Below are positions 6,092-14,101 of a DNA stretch of 21,764 nt, in pieces. The notes under the pieces were generated by a model. It ran no database searches and had not been told where the DNA came from. It saw nothing but the letters and a program-made list of their open reading frames with translations. Position 1 is the stretch's first letter. Every line of letters starts with the position of its first letter. A program made the position numbers and the translations under genes. The stretch is from JAGTVG01 sp964389805 (GTDB taxonomy: Bacteria > Bacteroidota > Bacteroidia > Cytophagales > Cyclobacteriaceae): NCBI GenBank assembly GCA_964389805.1, contig CAYMFU010000185.1, forward strand, positions 1 through 21,764. Direction: 5' to 3'.

Positions 6092-8782
6092 TTAACTGGA
6101 TTTCAAGTTTTTCAAACTTTCTTCAAGTTTTTGGATTTTCCCTTCAGCATCAGATTTCTTTTGTTCTTCATTTTTTACTACTTTTTCCGGTGCATTTTTA
6201 ACAAAATTATTGTTGTTCAATTTCTTCATTATAGATGCCAGGAATCCTTTTGTATATTCTAATTCCTTTTTCATTTCTTCAATCTGTTTCCCATGATCAA
6301 TATCTCCTTCAACCGGAATATAGAATTCATCAGTTTTTATTATAAAATGAATTGCATCCGGAACTTTCTCTTCAACAAACAGGATTTGCTCGAGGTTAGC
6401 AAGTTTTTTTAAGGAATGGTCGAACGCTGAGAATCGATTTTTATTTTTAGTCTTAATGGAAAGAGATATGGGTTGCTTTTGAGAAATACCCCTGCTGTTC
6501 CTGATGTTTCTTATATTTGAAATAATCCCGAATGTCTCTTCTGCGTCCTCTATAATCTTTTTATCGAAATCCCCGGCCCCTGGCCAATTAGCTTTAATAA
6601 GGAAATCGTCCTCAGGTCTGGTGGCCATGTTCTGGTATATCTCTTCAGTTATAAAAGGCATGAACGGGTGTAGTATTTTCATTAGATTTTCCAGAAAGTC
6701 CAGCGTTGCATCATATGTTTTTTTATCGATAGGTTCTTCAAATCCTGGTTTGATCAATTCGAGGTGCCATGAGCAGAAATCTTCCCAGATTAATCGGTAA
6801 ATGGTCATTAAAGCATCCGATATCCTATATTTTGAAAAGCTGTCTTCTACCAGCTCAAGGGATTGATTCATTTTGGATTCAAACCATTTAACCGCAATGT
6901 CATGATCCGGGTTTTTCAGGGACTCGTCTACCCTCCATCCATCTATCAGTCTATAGGCATTCCAGATCTTATTAGCGAAATTTCTTCCCTGTTCACATAG
7001 TTTTATATCGAAAAGAAGGTCGTTACCAGCTGGAGAACTAAATAACATGCCTGTTCTAACGCCGTCAGCCCCGTATTCGTCAATTAATTCAAGCGGATCC
7101 GGCGAGTTACCCAGGGATTTTGACATTTTCCTTCGCTTTATATCCCGGACCATACCGTTAAGATACACATCTTTAAAAGGTTTTTCATCCATATATTCAT
7201 AACCGGCTATGATCATTCTTGCTACCCAGAAAAACAGTATATCCGGAGCAGTAACCAGTACATTTGTGGGATAAAAATAATCAAGGTCAGGATTGGATCC
7301 TTTAATGATCTTTCCTGTCTCCCTATCAAAATATTCGGTACCAAGTCCATTAAATACCTGCATTGGCCATAACCAGGATGATGCCCATGTATCCAGAACG
7401 TCTTCATCCTGTCTCAGGTCTTTAACTGATAAAGAATTGTTCCCCGATTTTTTCTGAGCCAAAGCCAAAGCTTCTTCCAATGACTCTGCAACAATAAAAT
7501 CGTTATGACCTGTTCCATAATAATAAGCGGGAATCCTGTGTCCCCACCATAATTGTCGTGATATGCACCAGTCACGGACATTCTCCATCCAATACCTGTA
7601 CGTATTTTTGAATTTTGGTGGATGAAGGGATACTTCGTCAGTTTCGACAGCTTCAAGGGCTTTTTTTGAAACATTTTTCATTTTAATAAACCACTGAAGG
7701 GATAGTTTTGGTTCCACGATGCTATTCGTTCTTTCCGATCGCCCGATTCGAGTGTTGAAAGCTTCTACTTTTACAAGCTGCTCAAGATCTTCGAGGTCTT
7801 TGACAACCATTTTTCTTACTTTAAACCTGTCCAATCCAATATAATTTTCAACCTCACACTTGTCATTCAGTGTGCCATCATCATTGATCGTATCAATTAC
7901 AGGGAGATTATGACTTAATCCAATCTCATAATCATTCGGATCATGGGCTGGTGTGATCTTTAGACATCCGGTACCAAATTCCATGTCAACATATTCATCG
8001 GCAATAACCGGAATTTCGCGTTTAATTATTGGAACAAGAACCTTTTTCCCTATCAGGTCTTTGTATCTTTCATCATGCGGATTAACTGCAATAGCGGTGT
8101 CCCCTAATATTGTTTCAGGCCGGACAGTTGCTACAATAACCAACCTGTTTTCTTCACCTTTGACACCATATCTAATATAAAATAAATTGGTTTGCTCACC
8201 CTCTTCCTTATATATTACCTCTTCATTTGATAATGCAGTTTTAGCTTCACAATCCCAATTGATCATCCTCAATCCTCTGTATATGTATCCCTTTTTATAA
8301 AAGTCAACGAAAACACGTATAACAGCATTATAATATTCCGGATCCATGGTAAAACTGGTCCTGTCCCAGTCACACGAAGCACCCAGTTTTTTGAGCTGCT
8401 CAAGAATGATCCCACCATATTTTTCTTTCCATTCCCAGGCATGTTCCATAAACTTGTCACGGTCGAGGTCCGATTTTTTTATGCCTTTCTCCCTAAGCAT
8501 GCCAACCACCTTTGCTTCTGTTGCGATAGATGCGTGGTCGGTCCCTGGAACCCAACAGGCTTCCTTGCCTTCCATTCTGGCTTTTCTAATTAAAATATCC
8601 TGTATGGTATTGTTCAACATATGCCCCATATGTAAAACACCTGTTACATTGGGAGGTGGAATTACAATGCTATAGGGAGGTTTATCTTTATTAGGGCTGG
8701 CATGAAAGAATCCCTTATCCATCCACAGGGTATAAAGCCTGTCTTCAACCTGCTTCGGATCATACTTCTTTGATAAAGACAT
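6092..8782 (-). CDS. valS: Valyl-tRNA synthetase
   Basis: Class I aminoacyl-tRNA synthetase that attaches valine to tRNA-Val and edits mischarged threonine. The 896 residues from ATG 8782 are in the normal range; the in-frame TTG at 8791 only adds three residues. Domains: HIGH-type motif HMGH at 51-54 (IPPPNVTGVLHMGH); CP1 editing domain around 195-345 with VATVRPETILGDTA (217-230) and GTGCLKITPAHDPNDYEIG (270-288); WCISRQLWWGHRIPAY (405-420); LDTWASSWLWP (463-473); KMSKS at 552-556; the anticodon-binding domain after ~640; and a C-terminal Lys/Glu-rich coiled-coil arm (last ~70 residues) typical of ValRS. A -7 promoter element lies at 8823-8816. No T-box leader is visible. Confidence 0.97.
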   Translation of the reverse strand: MSLSKKYDPKQVEDRLYTLWMDKGFFHASPNKDKPPYSIVIPPPNVTGVLHMGHMLNNTIQDILIRKARMEGKEACWVPGTDHASIATEAKVVGMLREKGIKKSDLDRDKFMEHAWEWKEKYGGIILEQLKKLGASCDWDRTSFTMDPEYYNAVIRVFVDFYKKGYIYRGLRMINWDCEAKTALSNEEVIYKEEGEQTNLFYIRYGVKGEENRLVIVATVRPETILGDTAIAVNPHDERYKDLIGKKVLVPIIKREIPVIADEYVDMEFGTGCLKITPAHDPNDYEIGLSHNLPVIDTINDDGTLNDKCEVENYIGLDRFKVRKMVVKDLEDLEQLVKVEAFNTRIGRSERTNSIVEPKLSLQWFIKMKNVSKKALEAVETDEVSLHPPKFKNTYRYWMENVRDWCISRQLWWGHRIPAYYYGTGHNDFIVAESLEEALALAQKKSGNNSLSVKDLRQDEDVLDTWASSWLWPMQVFNGLGTEYFDRETGKIIKGSNPDLDYFYPTNVLVTAPDILFFWVARMIIAGYEYMDEKPFKDVYLNGMVRDIKRRKMSKSLGNSPDPLELIDEYGADGVRTGMLFSSPAGNDLLFDIKLCEQGRNFANKIWNAYRLIDGWRVDESLKNPDHDIAVKWFESKMNQSLELVEDSFSKYRISDALMTIYRLIWEDFCSWHLELIKPGFEEPIDKKTYDATLDFLENLMKILHPFMPFITEEIYQNMATRPEDDFLIKANWPGAGDFDKKIIEDAEETFGIISNIRNIRNSRGISQKQPISLSIKTKNKNRFSAFDHSLKKLANLEQILFVEEKVPDAIHFIIKTDEFYIPVEGDIDHGKQIEEMKKELEYTKGFLASIMKKLNNNNFVKNAPEKVVKNEEQKKSDAEGKIQKLEESLKNLKSS

Positions 8783-8815
8783 AGTGTGCAATTATTTGTA
8801 ATGTTTGAACAGGCG

Positions 8816-8823
8816 CAAAAATA
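8816..8823 (-). promoter_or_regulatory. -7 promoter element of valS
   Basis: On the minus strand TATTTTTG, identical to the element before sucA and a perfect TAnnTTTG match, 33 bases before the valS ATG. The -33 position shows no TTTG. Confidence 0.45.
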
Positions 8824-8900
8824 ATTAAAAATAAGTGCATAAGTGACACCATTCGATATTAACCTTTTTTAACAATTTATTTTTCGCAGGCTTTAAACCT

Positions 8901-8929
8901 TTTGGTATGTTTATTGATCTATATATTAT
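8901..8929 (+). promoter_or_regulatory. Possible promoter of the 49-residue membrane miniprotein
   Basis: TTTGGT (8901-8906), 17 bases, then TATTAT (8924-8929), 17 bases before ATG 8947. This looks more like the general sigma-70 pattern than TAnnTTTG. Supportive only because it is correctly placed before a small ORF. Confidence 0.35.
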
Positions 8930-8946
8930 AAGGGAACGAAAATCTC

Positions 8947-9096
8947 ATGGGAAAGAAATTAATATATGTGATATTAGGTTTAATTGTAGCCATCATAGTT
9001 ATAGCTGAGTGCTTTGCCGGTACGCATATAAAAACCCGGGCCAATCAGATCGAAAAGAAAATCACCCAGAAAATAGAAAAAGTATTTGAAGACTAG
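8947..9096 (+). CDS. Small single-span membrane protein, 49 residues
   Basis: The ORF MGKKLIYVILGL... ends in TAG at 9094-9096. It has two Lys after the start, a hydrophobic helix at about residues 5-20 (LIYVILGLIVAIIVIA), then ECFAGTHIKT and a charged amphipathic C-terminal helix (NQIEKKITQKIEKVFED, residues 33-49). The layout (N-terminal positive charge, one membrane span, cytoplasmic or periplasmic coiled helix) is typical of real membrane miniproteins and not of random reading. The span could also be an uncleaved or lipoprotein-like signal; Cys22 is present, but ECFAG is not a standard lipobox. I do not recognise a family. It stands alone between valS (divergent) and a convergent small secreted protein, with a plausible promoter upstream. 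Confidence 0.6.
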   Translation: MGKKLIYVILGLIVAIIVIAECFAGTHIKTRANQIEKKITQKIEKVFED

Positions 9097-9154
9097 GCAG
9101 TCCCTACCATAATCCTTTTCATAGTATTTAGACAAATTCTGTAGTTTACCTGAT

Positions 9155-9193
9155 AAAAAACAAAACTCATGGCCGGATTATTGACCATGAGTT
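9155..9193 (-). terminator. Rho-independent terminator of the small secreted protein gene
   Basis: Read on the minus strand: a perfect 9-bp stem AACTCATGG (9193-9185) / CCATGAGTT (9172-9164) with a 12-base loop, followed by TTGTTTTTT (9163-9155). It lies 48 bases past the stop of the 9242-9556 gene, which supports that gene as real and monocistronic. Confidence 0.8.
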
Positions 9194-9241
9194 AATTTCG
9201 AAGGATAATACCTTTAACTTATTATGAGAAAATCTACTACC

Positions 9242-9556
9242 CTAATTTCGGTCCTGATTATCGTGCTTTTGTCTATAAATATCCCTGTTGGTTACCCGCT
9301 GATCATGACGGATATGTTTACGTTCGCGCCTTGTAACTTTACCATCCGCTTTTGCTAAACGTTTTTCATGCTGGATGTGTTTTTGCTCTCTAACCAATCG
9401 TTTGGTTTCTTGTCTTGTTAATTCTCCACTTCTTACACCCTGATTAATTCTCATTGTCTGGTGTTTCTGACTATGCCTGATCCCAGGTGTGTTCTGTGCA
9501 TTGGCAAGGCTAAATGCGGCGAGACAAAATACAGTTATTAAAATTCCCTTTTTCAT
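9242..9556 (-). CDS. Small secreted basic protein of unknown function, 104 residues
   Basis: Sec signal peptide MKKGILITVFCLAAFSLANA (1-20, Ala-x-Ala cleavage before Gln21), so periplasmic or secreted. The mature part is very rich in Arg, Lys, His and Gln. Its core reads RINQGVRSGELTRQE, then an H-I-Q repeat-like helix, ADGKVTRRERKHI, and NRDIYRQKHDNQ (~36-102). From memory this pattern (..QGv.sGELT..E...L......i......A.ADG.vT..E...i...Q...s..IY..KHd) recurs in small exported proteins of Bacteroidota and Proteobacteria that have no established function. The two similar halves, each a turn followed by a helix beginning T-R-x-E, suggest an internal duplication. ATG 9556 is chosen over ATG 9580 because it starts the MKK signal peptide directly. 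A strong terminator follows. Confidence 0.8.
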   Translation of the reverse strand: MKKGILITVFCLAAFSLANAQNTPGIRHSQKHQTMRINQGVRSGELTRQETKRLVREQKHIQHEKRLAKADGKVTRRERKHIRHDQRVTNRDIYRQKHDNQDRN

Positions 9557-9926
9557 AGTTTTAATTTTTTGGTTAAACATTTTCTAGTTGAATTTTACCC
9601 TTTGACAACTGCGATCAATAAAGGTTTAAAGTGTTTGTAAAATTTTATATGATCACTAAAACATTGATAATACACTAAAGTTATCCGAAAAGTAGGTGAT
9701 ACTATTAAGGGATTATAGTTGACCTGCAACTGGCAAATTGTATGCAAATCTTTATGAAGCAGAAAATTCGAATAAAATGGACGAGCTACTTTGTATTATC
9801 TTATACATCCTTTTACAAAAAATATTTAACAACCCATATTGTCAGTGAATTAAGTAATGATCTGATCTATTGACGGCTGTAAATTATTTGAGGTGCCGAA
9901 TTTTAGAATACCGGAAATGAAAAAGA
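9557..9926. other. 370-bp intergenic region without recognisable gene
   Basis: AT-rich stretch between the secreted protein gene and the alpha/beta hydrolase stop. I find no ORF with coding character, no tRNA or RNA fold, no strong inverted repeat and no good TAnnTTTG element oriented toward the 9556 gene. It must hold the promoter of that gene (9557 upwards, minus strand), but I cannot place it. Confidence 0.5.
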
Positions 9927-10787
9927 TTATAATGAATTGAAAAAATCCATTGTTAAATTCATTACTGTTTTAACATTTTCAGGTAATTCAGGGCTATTCC
10001 AGGGGTGTCCCCCGTTAAAAACATGATCAGCACCTTCAACGATATGCAGTTCAACATTTGGATTCCATTTTTGAGTCAGGTATGCTACCCGAACGGGTAC
10101 TGTAGGATCTTCTGAACCATGTATAATGCATAGAGGTTTACTGAAGGTCTTAATGGCCTGCGGCAGATTCAGGAAGTCTTTATTTTCCAAAAAATCTTCC
10201 ACAATCTGGTAATAAAGTGGCATCAATTGCTTTGTCCGGCTATTTTCAATATACATAACCCCTTTTTCTTTCCATTGATCGACTTCAGTTATACTGAAAT
10301 GTTTGGACAGGTCGTTTATCCCTGCCCATGAAGCAACCGCCTTCACCCTGTGGTCATGAAATCCTTTTAATACAACAGCTGCACCTCCTCTGCTATGTCC
10401 TGTCAGGTAGAATCGACCAAGGTCCAGTTCATTTTTATCCACCACGAATTCATTCGAATAAACGTAATCGGTAACTGTAGCCAAATCACTTTGTTCAATC
10501 GAAAAGTTATTAGATCCAAAAGCTTCAAGATCGACAAAATCCAAAGGATTTTCCGGGGTTGTGCCATTATGGGAGAAGTTCATTTTAATAAATACGAAGC
10601 CATTCATTGCAGCATATTCCGCGAGTTGGTTAAAATATCCCCAATCCTTAAACCCTTTAAATCCGTGGATATGAAGTATAATTGGTTTGGGCATACCATC
10701 AGGTTGGTAAGTTATATCAATAGAAAACGGTCTATTGTTATATTTTGATTCCAAAATAACCGGATCCAACTTTTCAATATTTTCCAT
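9927..10787 (-). CDS. Alpha/beta hydrolase (dienelactone hydrolase/prolyl oligopeptidase-like)
   Basis: Serine hydrolase of the alpha/beta fold; the substrate is unknown, probably an ester or amide. From ATG 10787 it has 286 residues. It shows an oxyanion-hole strand PIILHIHGFKGFKDWG (~35-50), nucleophile elbow GHSRGG with Ser132, acid Asp227 in HGSEDPTVP, and His255 in EGADHVF, in the right order and spacing for a complete triad. There is no signal peptide, so it is cytoplasmic. An open reading upstream of 10787 (to 10916) would run into the divergent polyprenyl synthase gene and its promoter, so that extension is rejected. The two genes start 94 bp apart, back to back. Confidence 0.88.
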   Translation of the reverse strand: MENIEKLDPVILESKYNNRPFSIDITYQPDGMPKPIILHIHGFKGFKDWGYFNQLAEYAAMNGFVFIKMNFSHNGTTPENPLDFVDLEAFGSNNFSIEQSDLATVTDYVYSNEFVVDKNELDLGRFYLTGHSRGGAAVVLKGFHDHRVKAVASWAGINDLSKHFSITEVDQWKEKGVMYIENSRTKQLMPLYYQIVEDFLENKDFLNLPQAIKTFSKPLCIIHGSEDPTVPVRVAYLTQKWNPNVELHIVEGADHVFNGGHPWNSPELPENVKTVMNLTMDFFNSL

Positions 10788-10834
10788 ATCGATTTTTAAT
10801 TCATGATTTTCAGTACAATAATAAAATTTTAAAC

Positions 10835-10865
10835 TTTGCTTATGAACTTTTAGATTGTATACTTG
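10835..10865 (+). promoter_or_regulatory. Bacteroidota-type promoter of the polyprenyl synthase gene
   Basis: TTTG (10835-10838), exactly 19 bases, then TATACTTG (10858-10865, 7 of 8 to TAnnTTTG), 16 bases before ATG 10882. Both elements are present with ideal spacing, so this is one of the two best promoter matches in the window. It also argues against the TTG start at 10855, which would sit inside it. Confidence 0.65.
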
Positions 10866-10881
10866 TATAGGATTTTTCCAA

Positions 10882-11856
10882 ATGCCGTTATCAATAAAAG
10901 AAATACAATCGCCCATTGCGGCTGAAATGGAAAGCTTCGAGAAGAAGTTCTACAATTCAATGAAGAGTAAGGTTATGCTGCTTGACAGGATAATGACTTA
11001 TATAGTCAGGCGCAAGGGGAAGCAAATGAGACCGATGTTTGTATTTTTATCCTCTGGTGTGGCAGGTCAGATCACAGAAACAAGTTATAGAGGCGCATCC
11101 TTGATTGAATTGCTTCATACGGCCACCCTGGTGCATGACGACGTGGTTGATGATTCCATGTTTCGACGGGGATTCTTTTCAATAAATGCATTATGGAAAA
11201 ACAAGATAGCCGTACTGGTAGGGGATTATCTTTTATCCAGAGGCCTGCTGTTATCTATCGATAATGAAGATTATGATTTGCTGAAGATTGTATCTGATGC
11301 TGTTCGTGAAATGAGTGAAGGGGAATTGCTTCAAATGGAGAAGGCCAGAAATCTGGATATTACTGAACAGATCTATTATGAAATAATCAGGCAGAAAACG
11401 GCCTCATTGATTGCCTCCTGTTGTGCTGTGGGTGCCGCTTCGGGAGGCGCTGAGGAGCAATCCATAAATCTGATGAAATCTTTTGGGGAAAACGTAGGCA
11501 TGGCCTTTCAAATAAAAGATGACCTCTTCGACTATGGTGACCTTGAAATTGGGAAACCGGTTGGCATTGATATTAAAGAAAAGAAAATGACTTTACCTTT
11601 GATATATGCACTGCAAAAATCTAACTGGCTGGAGAGGAAAGAAATCATTTATAAGATCAAAAATAAAAGTCACAAAAAGAAGTCTGTAAAAGAGATAATC
11701 CAATATGTAAAAGACTCAGGAGGTATTCAGTATGCAAACGAACAAATGACTAAATATCAGAGTGAAGCGTTGAAGATACTGGATCATTTTAAAGACTCAG
11801 TTTACAAGAGATCTCTTATTGATTTAGTACAATTTACCATTGAGAGAGCCAAATAA
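10882..11856 (+). CDS. Polyprenyl diphosphate synthase (trans-isoprenyl diphosphate synthase)
   Basis: Condenses isopentenyl diphosphate onto allylic diphosphates to make a long-chain polyprenyl diphosphate. In this phylum the likely product is the side chain of menaquinone (IspB/HepT-type role, inferred). It has 324 residues, normal for the family. Motifs: GKQMRP (46-51), which binds the homoallylic diphosphate; first Asp-rich motif HDDVVDDS with DDVVD at 86-90 followed by RRG; GDYLLSRG (114-121); QKTASLIASCC (171-181); and second Asp-rich motif KDDLFDY with DDLFD at 213-217. The C-terminal Lys-rich stretch is intact. Start ATG 10882 is supported by the promoter at 10835-10865. It is convergent with the pirin gene 25 bases downstream. 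Confidence 0.95.
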   Translation: MPLSIKEIQSPIAAEMESFEKKFYNSMKSKVMLLDRIMTYIVRRKGKQMRPMFVFLSSGVAGQITETSYRGASLIELLHTATLVHDDVVDDSMFRRGFFSINALWKNKIAVLVGDYLLSRGLLLSIDNEDYDLLKIVSDAVREMSEGELLQMEKARNLDITEQIYYEIIRQKTASLIASCCAVGAASGGAEEQSINLMKSFGENVGMAFQIKDDLFDYGDLEIGKPVGIDIKEKKMTLPLIYALQKSNWLERKEIIYKIKNKSHKKKSVKEIIQYVKDSGGIQYANEQMTKYQSEALKILDHFKDSVYKRSLIDLVQFTIERAK

Positions 11857-11887
11857 TAGTCTTAAAACGCCAGTGATTTTATTATTT
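11851..11887. terminator. AT-only inverted repeat spanning the stops of two convergent genes
   Basis: AAATAATA (11851-11858) and TATTATTT (11880-11887) are perfect reverse complements 21 bases apart. They include the stop codons of the polyprenyl synthase (11854-11856) and pirin (11884-11882) genes. It could act as a weak bidirectional terminator, but the stem has no GC pairs. Confidence 0.2.
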
Positions 11888-12589
11888 ATTCATTGGCAGG
11901 TCTATTAGCAGGATAAATGAATTCTCTTCAAGATAAATGCTGATCTCATCCGTGTTCTCAATTCCAATGGCATCTCGTTTATGAAGGGATTCATTTTCAA
12001 CAGAAATTTTCCCATCAATTAAAAAAATAAATAATCCATTAGAATCAGATTTTCTTTTATATTTCATAGAAAATTCTTTTGAAAACTTACCGAGTGAAAA
12101 ATAACAATCCTGGTTTATTGATAAGCTATTGAGGGACCAGTCAGGACTAGCAATCAAAACCCATTCATTTTGTGAAAATTGAAATGTTTTTTCTTCATAA
12201 CTGGGAGTTGTATTGTAGGTTTTTGGAAAAATCCAGATCTGTAGGAAACTCAAATCGTCTTCTTTTGAATAATTATATTCAGAATGTGTTAATCCGGTGC
12301 CGGCCGACATTACCTGAATATCCCCTTCCTTGATCGTATATTCATTTCCCTGGCTGTCTTTGTGGGCCATTGTTCCCCTAAGCGGGATAGATACTATTTC
12401 CATATTATCATGCGGATGGGTGCCAAATCCCATGCCCGGTTCTACTATGTCATCGTTCAGAACCCGAAGCACTCCGAATCCCATTCTGTTAACATCATAG
12501 TAATTTGCAAAACTAAACATATGATGGGTTTTTAACCATCCATGATTAGCAAACCCCCTTTCATCCGCCTTGTATATAGTTTTTCTCAT
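11882..12589 (-). CDS. Pirin family protein (YhhW-like bicupin)
   Basis: Metal-binding cupin protein of the pirin family. Some members oxidise quercetin in vitro, while others affect redox or transcription; the substrate here is not known. It has 235 residues, the normal length for bacterial members. The N-terminal cupin carries the metal ligands His58 and His60 (GTHPHDNMEIV) and His102 and Glu104 (AGTGLTHSEYN), all present. The RGxMAHKDSQGNEYTIKEGDIQVM block (~71-94) is the usual pirin core. The C-terminal cupin is diverged and lacks ligands, as in relatives. ATG 12589 starts directly at the conserved N-terminus. It lies between convergent and same-strand neighbours with no clear operon partner (97-bp gap to the DUF2141 gene upstream). 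Confidence 0.93.
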   Translation of the reverse strand: MRKTIYKADERGFANHGWLKTHHMFSFANYYDVNRMGFGVLRVLNDDIVEPGMGFGTHPHDNMEIVSIPLRGTMAHKDSQGNEYTIKEGDIQVMSAGTGLTHSEYNYSKEDDLSFLQIWIFPKTYNTTPSYEEKTFQFSQNEWVLIASPDWSLNSLSINQDCYFSLGKFSKEFSMKYKRKSDSNGLFIFLIDGKISVENESLHKRDAIGIENTDEISIYLEENSFILLIDLPMNK

Positions 12590-12686
12590 GATTATTGAAT
12601 GCTATAGAATTGTAAGATAATAAATTGAGAAGAAAATATGGAGATTATTTATCAATTATACTGAAAGGTATCTTTAAACCAGTATG

Positions 12687-13124
12687 TTAATATGATTTTA
12701 AATTAACGATCATTCGCATCTCTTTCTGATCCAGCTCAAAAGCTGCATTTTTGAATTTTGGCGGTCCAAATTTCGGGAAATAATCATTTGAAAACCCGAC
12801 GGGCTCTTTAGGTATCATAATCATATTCGAATCCAAATCACCATTCTCATTCAAATCATGAAAAATACTAACTGCATATTTCCTGTATGGGATATTTTCA
12901 AATATAACCTCGATCTCGGTTTCAGTGGATAAAGGAATTTCTTGAGAAAATGATGGAGTTTTGAGGAATTTGTCTTCCTCCTTAAACATGGCCACCATCA
13001 TAATTCCACCCTGGTTTTCTATATTTTTAATTGTGATGATAATTGTCCCTTCTTCCACCAGGTGATTCGAAAAGGTGGAAGTATATGTTATTAAAAGGAT
13101 CAATAAGACATTTATATACCTCAT
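12687..13124 (-). CDS. DUF2141 family secreted protein
   Basis: Exported small beta-sandwich-type protein of the DUF2141 family, widespread in Bacteroidota and Proteobacteria, with no proven function. Signal peptide at residues 1-19 (MRYINVLLILLITYTSTFS). The hallmark FHDLNENGDLDSN (88-100), an acidic loop resembling a Ca-binding loop, is followed by IPKEPVGFSND (104-114) and GPPKFKNAAFEL (120-131). The 145-residue length is normal. It begins 26 bases after the DUF4340 gene on the same strand, so it is probably the last gene of the gldA-gldF-gldG transcript. The next 97 bases contain no strong terminator. Confidence 0.9.
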   Translation of the reverse strand: MRYINVLLILLITYTSTFSNHLVEEGTIIITIKNIENQGGIMMVAMFKEEDKFLKTPSFSQEIPLSTETEIEVIFENIPYRKYAVSIFHDLNENGDLDSNMIMIPKEPVGFSNDYFPKFGPPKFKNAAFELDQKEMRMIVNLKSY

Positions 13125-13150
13125 GCCGAAAATGTTTTGACTTTGGCTAT

Positions 13151-14089
13151 TTACCGGTCAATAAAATCTGCTTTCTTTTTAAATATTCCTTCTATCCTTT
13201 TTGATGAAAATAAACACATTTGTTGATTCTGCAATATCCCCAGGAACACATTATCCCCTGGAAGCTTAGGGTAAAATCCGATATCAACAGGTTCTTTCAT
13301 CCCAAGTGCATTAATTTTTAAGTGCGCGAAAGGTTTCGTTTTTTTCAGGCTATCATATGCGCCAACCTGGCCGGGATCAATATACTGATCTGTATAGAAA
13401 AAACTGATCTCATCAAGGAATCCCATTAAATTTGCCGTATCTAACTGGATAATCCCTTTAACCTTGTATAAATTATTTTCTGCACGTATACTTAAGCTGT
13501 TTGATGGATTCTCCGGATAGGACAGGTCCAGTGATTTTATACCGAGCCAGGATGTCTTGAAGATCAATCGATCACGCCAGTCATTTTCAGCCACTTCAAA
13601 TATTCCAGATACATAACTTTCGTATCCTGGTAGATGAACGATATAAGGGATCTTGTCATCACCCATGAAATAAGAAAGCGATATGCCATTTCCTCCGGCA
13701 TAAAAAATGCGCTCAGGTTCTGCAGAACTTATAATCTCTATTTTGAATCCATTGTTAATTATATCCTCGCTGAGCCTGAACTGATCGTTTTTAGGAACGG
13801 TTCTTTTTACGCGGACCTGGTTTAGGACAGACATCAGTACTTTCTGCATTGAGAGATCCAGTAAATAGGAATCATTTACTTTCCAATTTCCCGATTCTTT
13901 GGATAAAATATTCGTGAATTTTTTTCCTGAAATGGCAATCTTATTAATTGCTGCGGTATCATTAACTGAGAATTTATATTCATCTAACGAAAGGCCTTCC
14001 GGTTTTTGTTCAAGATTAAAATAAATCAATGTCCATCCCAGCAAGGCTAAAAATACGACGAGTAATATAAGATTCTTCCTTCTCTGCAT
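13151..14089 (-). CDS. DUF4340 domain protein, membrane-anchored, in gld cluster
   Basis: N-terminal membrane anchor (residues ~7-25, LILLVVFLALLGWTLIYF) after MQRRKN, then a large, probably periplasmic region with repeated beta-type segments. The spacing of GKKFTNILSKESGNWKVND (~55-73), RTVPKNDQFRLSEDI and VKGIIQLDTANLMGFLDEIS matches DUF4340 proteins, which occur directly after GldG-type ABC auxiliary proteins in many genomes. 312 residues. The start lies 12 bases after the gldG stop, so it is translated from the same message and likely works with the GldFG transporter. Its role is unknown; a scaffold or accessory for the transporter is inference. Confidence 0.8.
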   Translation of the reverse strand: MQRRKNLILLVVFLALLGWTLIYFNLEQKPEGLSLDEYKFSVNDTAAINKIAISGKKFTNILSKESGNWKVNDSYLLDLSMQKVLMSVLNQVRVKRTVPKNDQFRLSEDIINNGFKIEIISSAEPERIFYAGGNGISLSYFMGDDKIPYIVHLPGYESYVSGIFEVAENDWRDRLIFKTSWLGIKSLDLSYPENPSNSLSIRAENNLYKVKGIIQLDTANLMGFLDEISFFYTDQYIDPGQVGAYDSLKKTKPFAHLKINALGMKEPVDIGFYPKLPGDNVFLGILQNQQMCLFSSKRIEGIFKKKADFIDR

Positions 14090-14101
14090 TGATTGTAACT
14101 T

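Noticed and set aside
10788..10916. N-terminal extension of the alpha/beta hydrolase by 43 residues
   Set aside because: Would overlap the start and promoter of the divergent polyprenyl synthase gene; the extension has no homology-like features, and ATG 10787 gives a complete fold.
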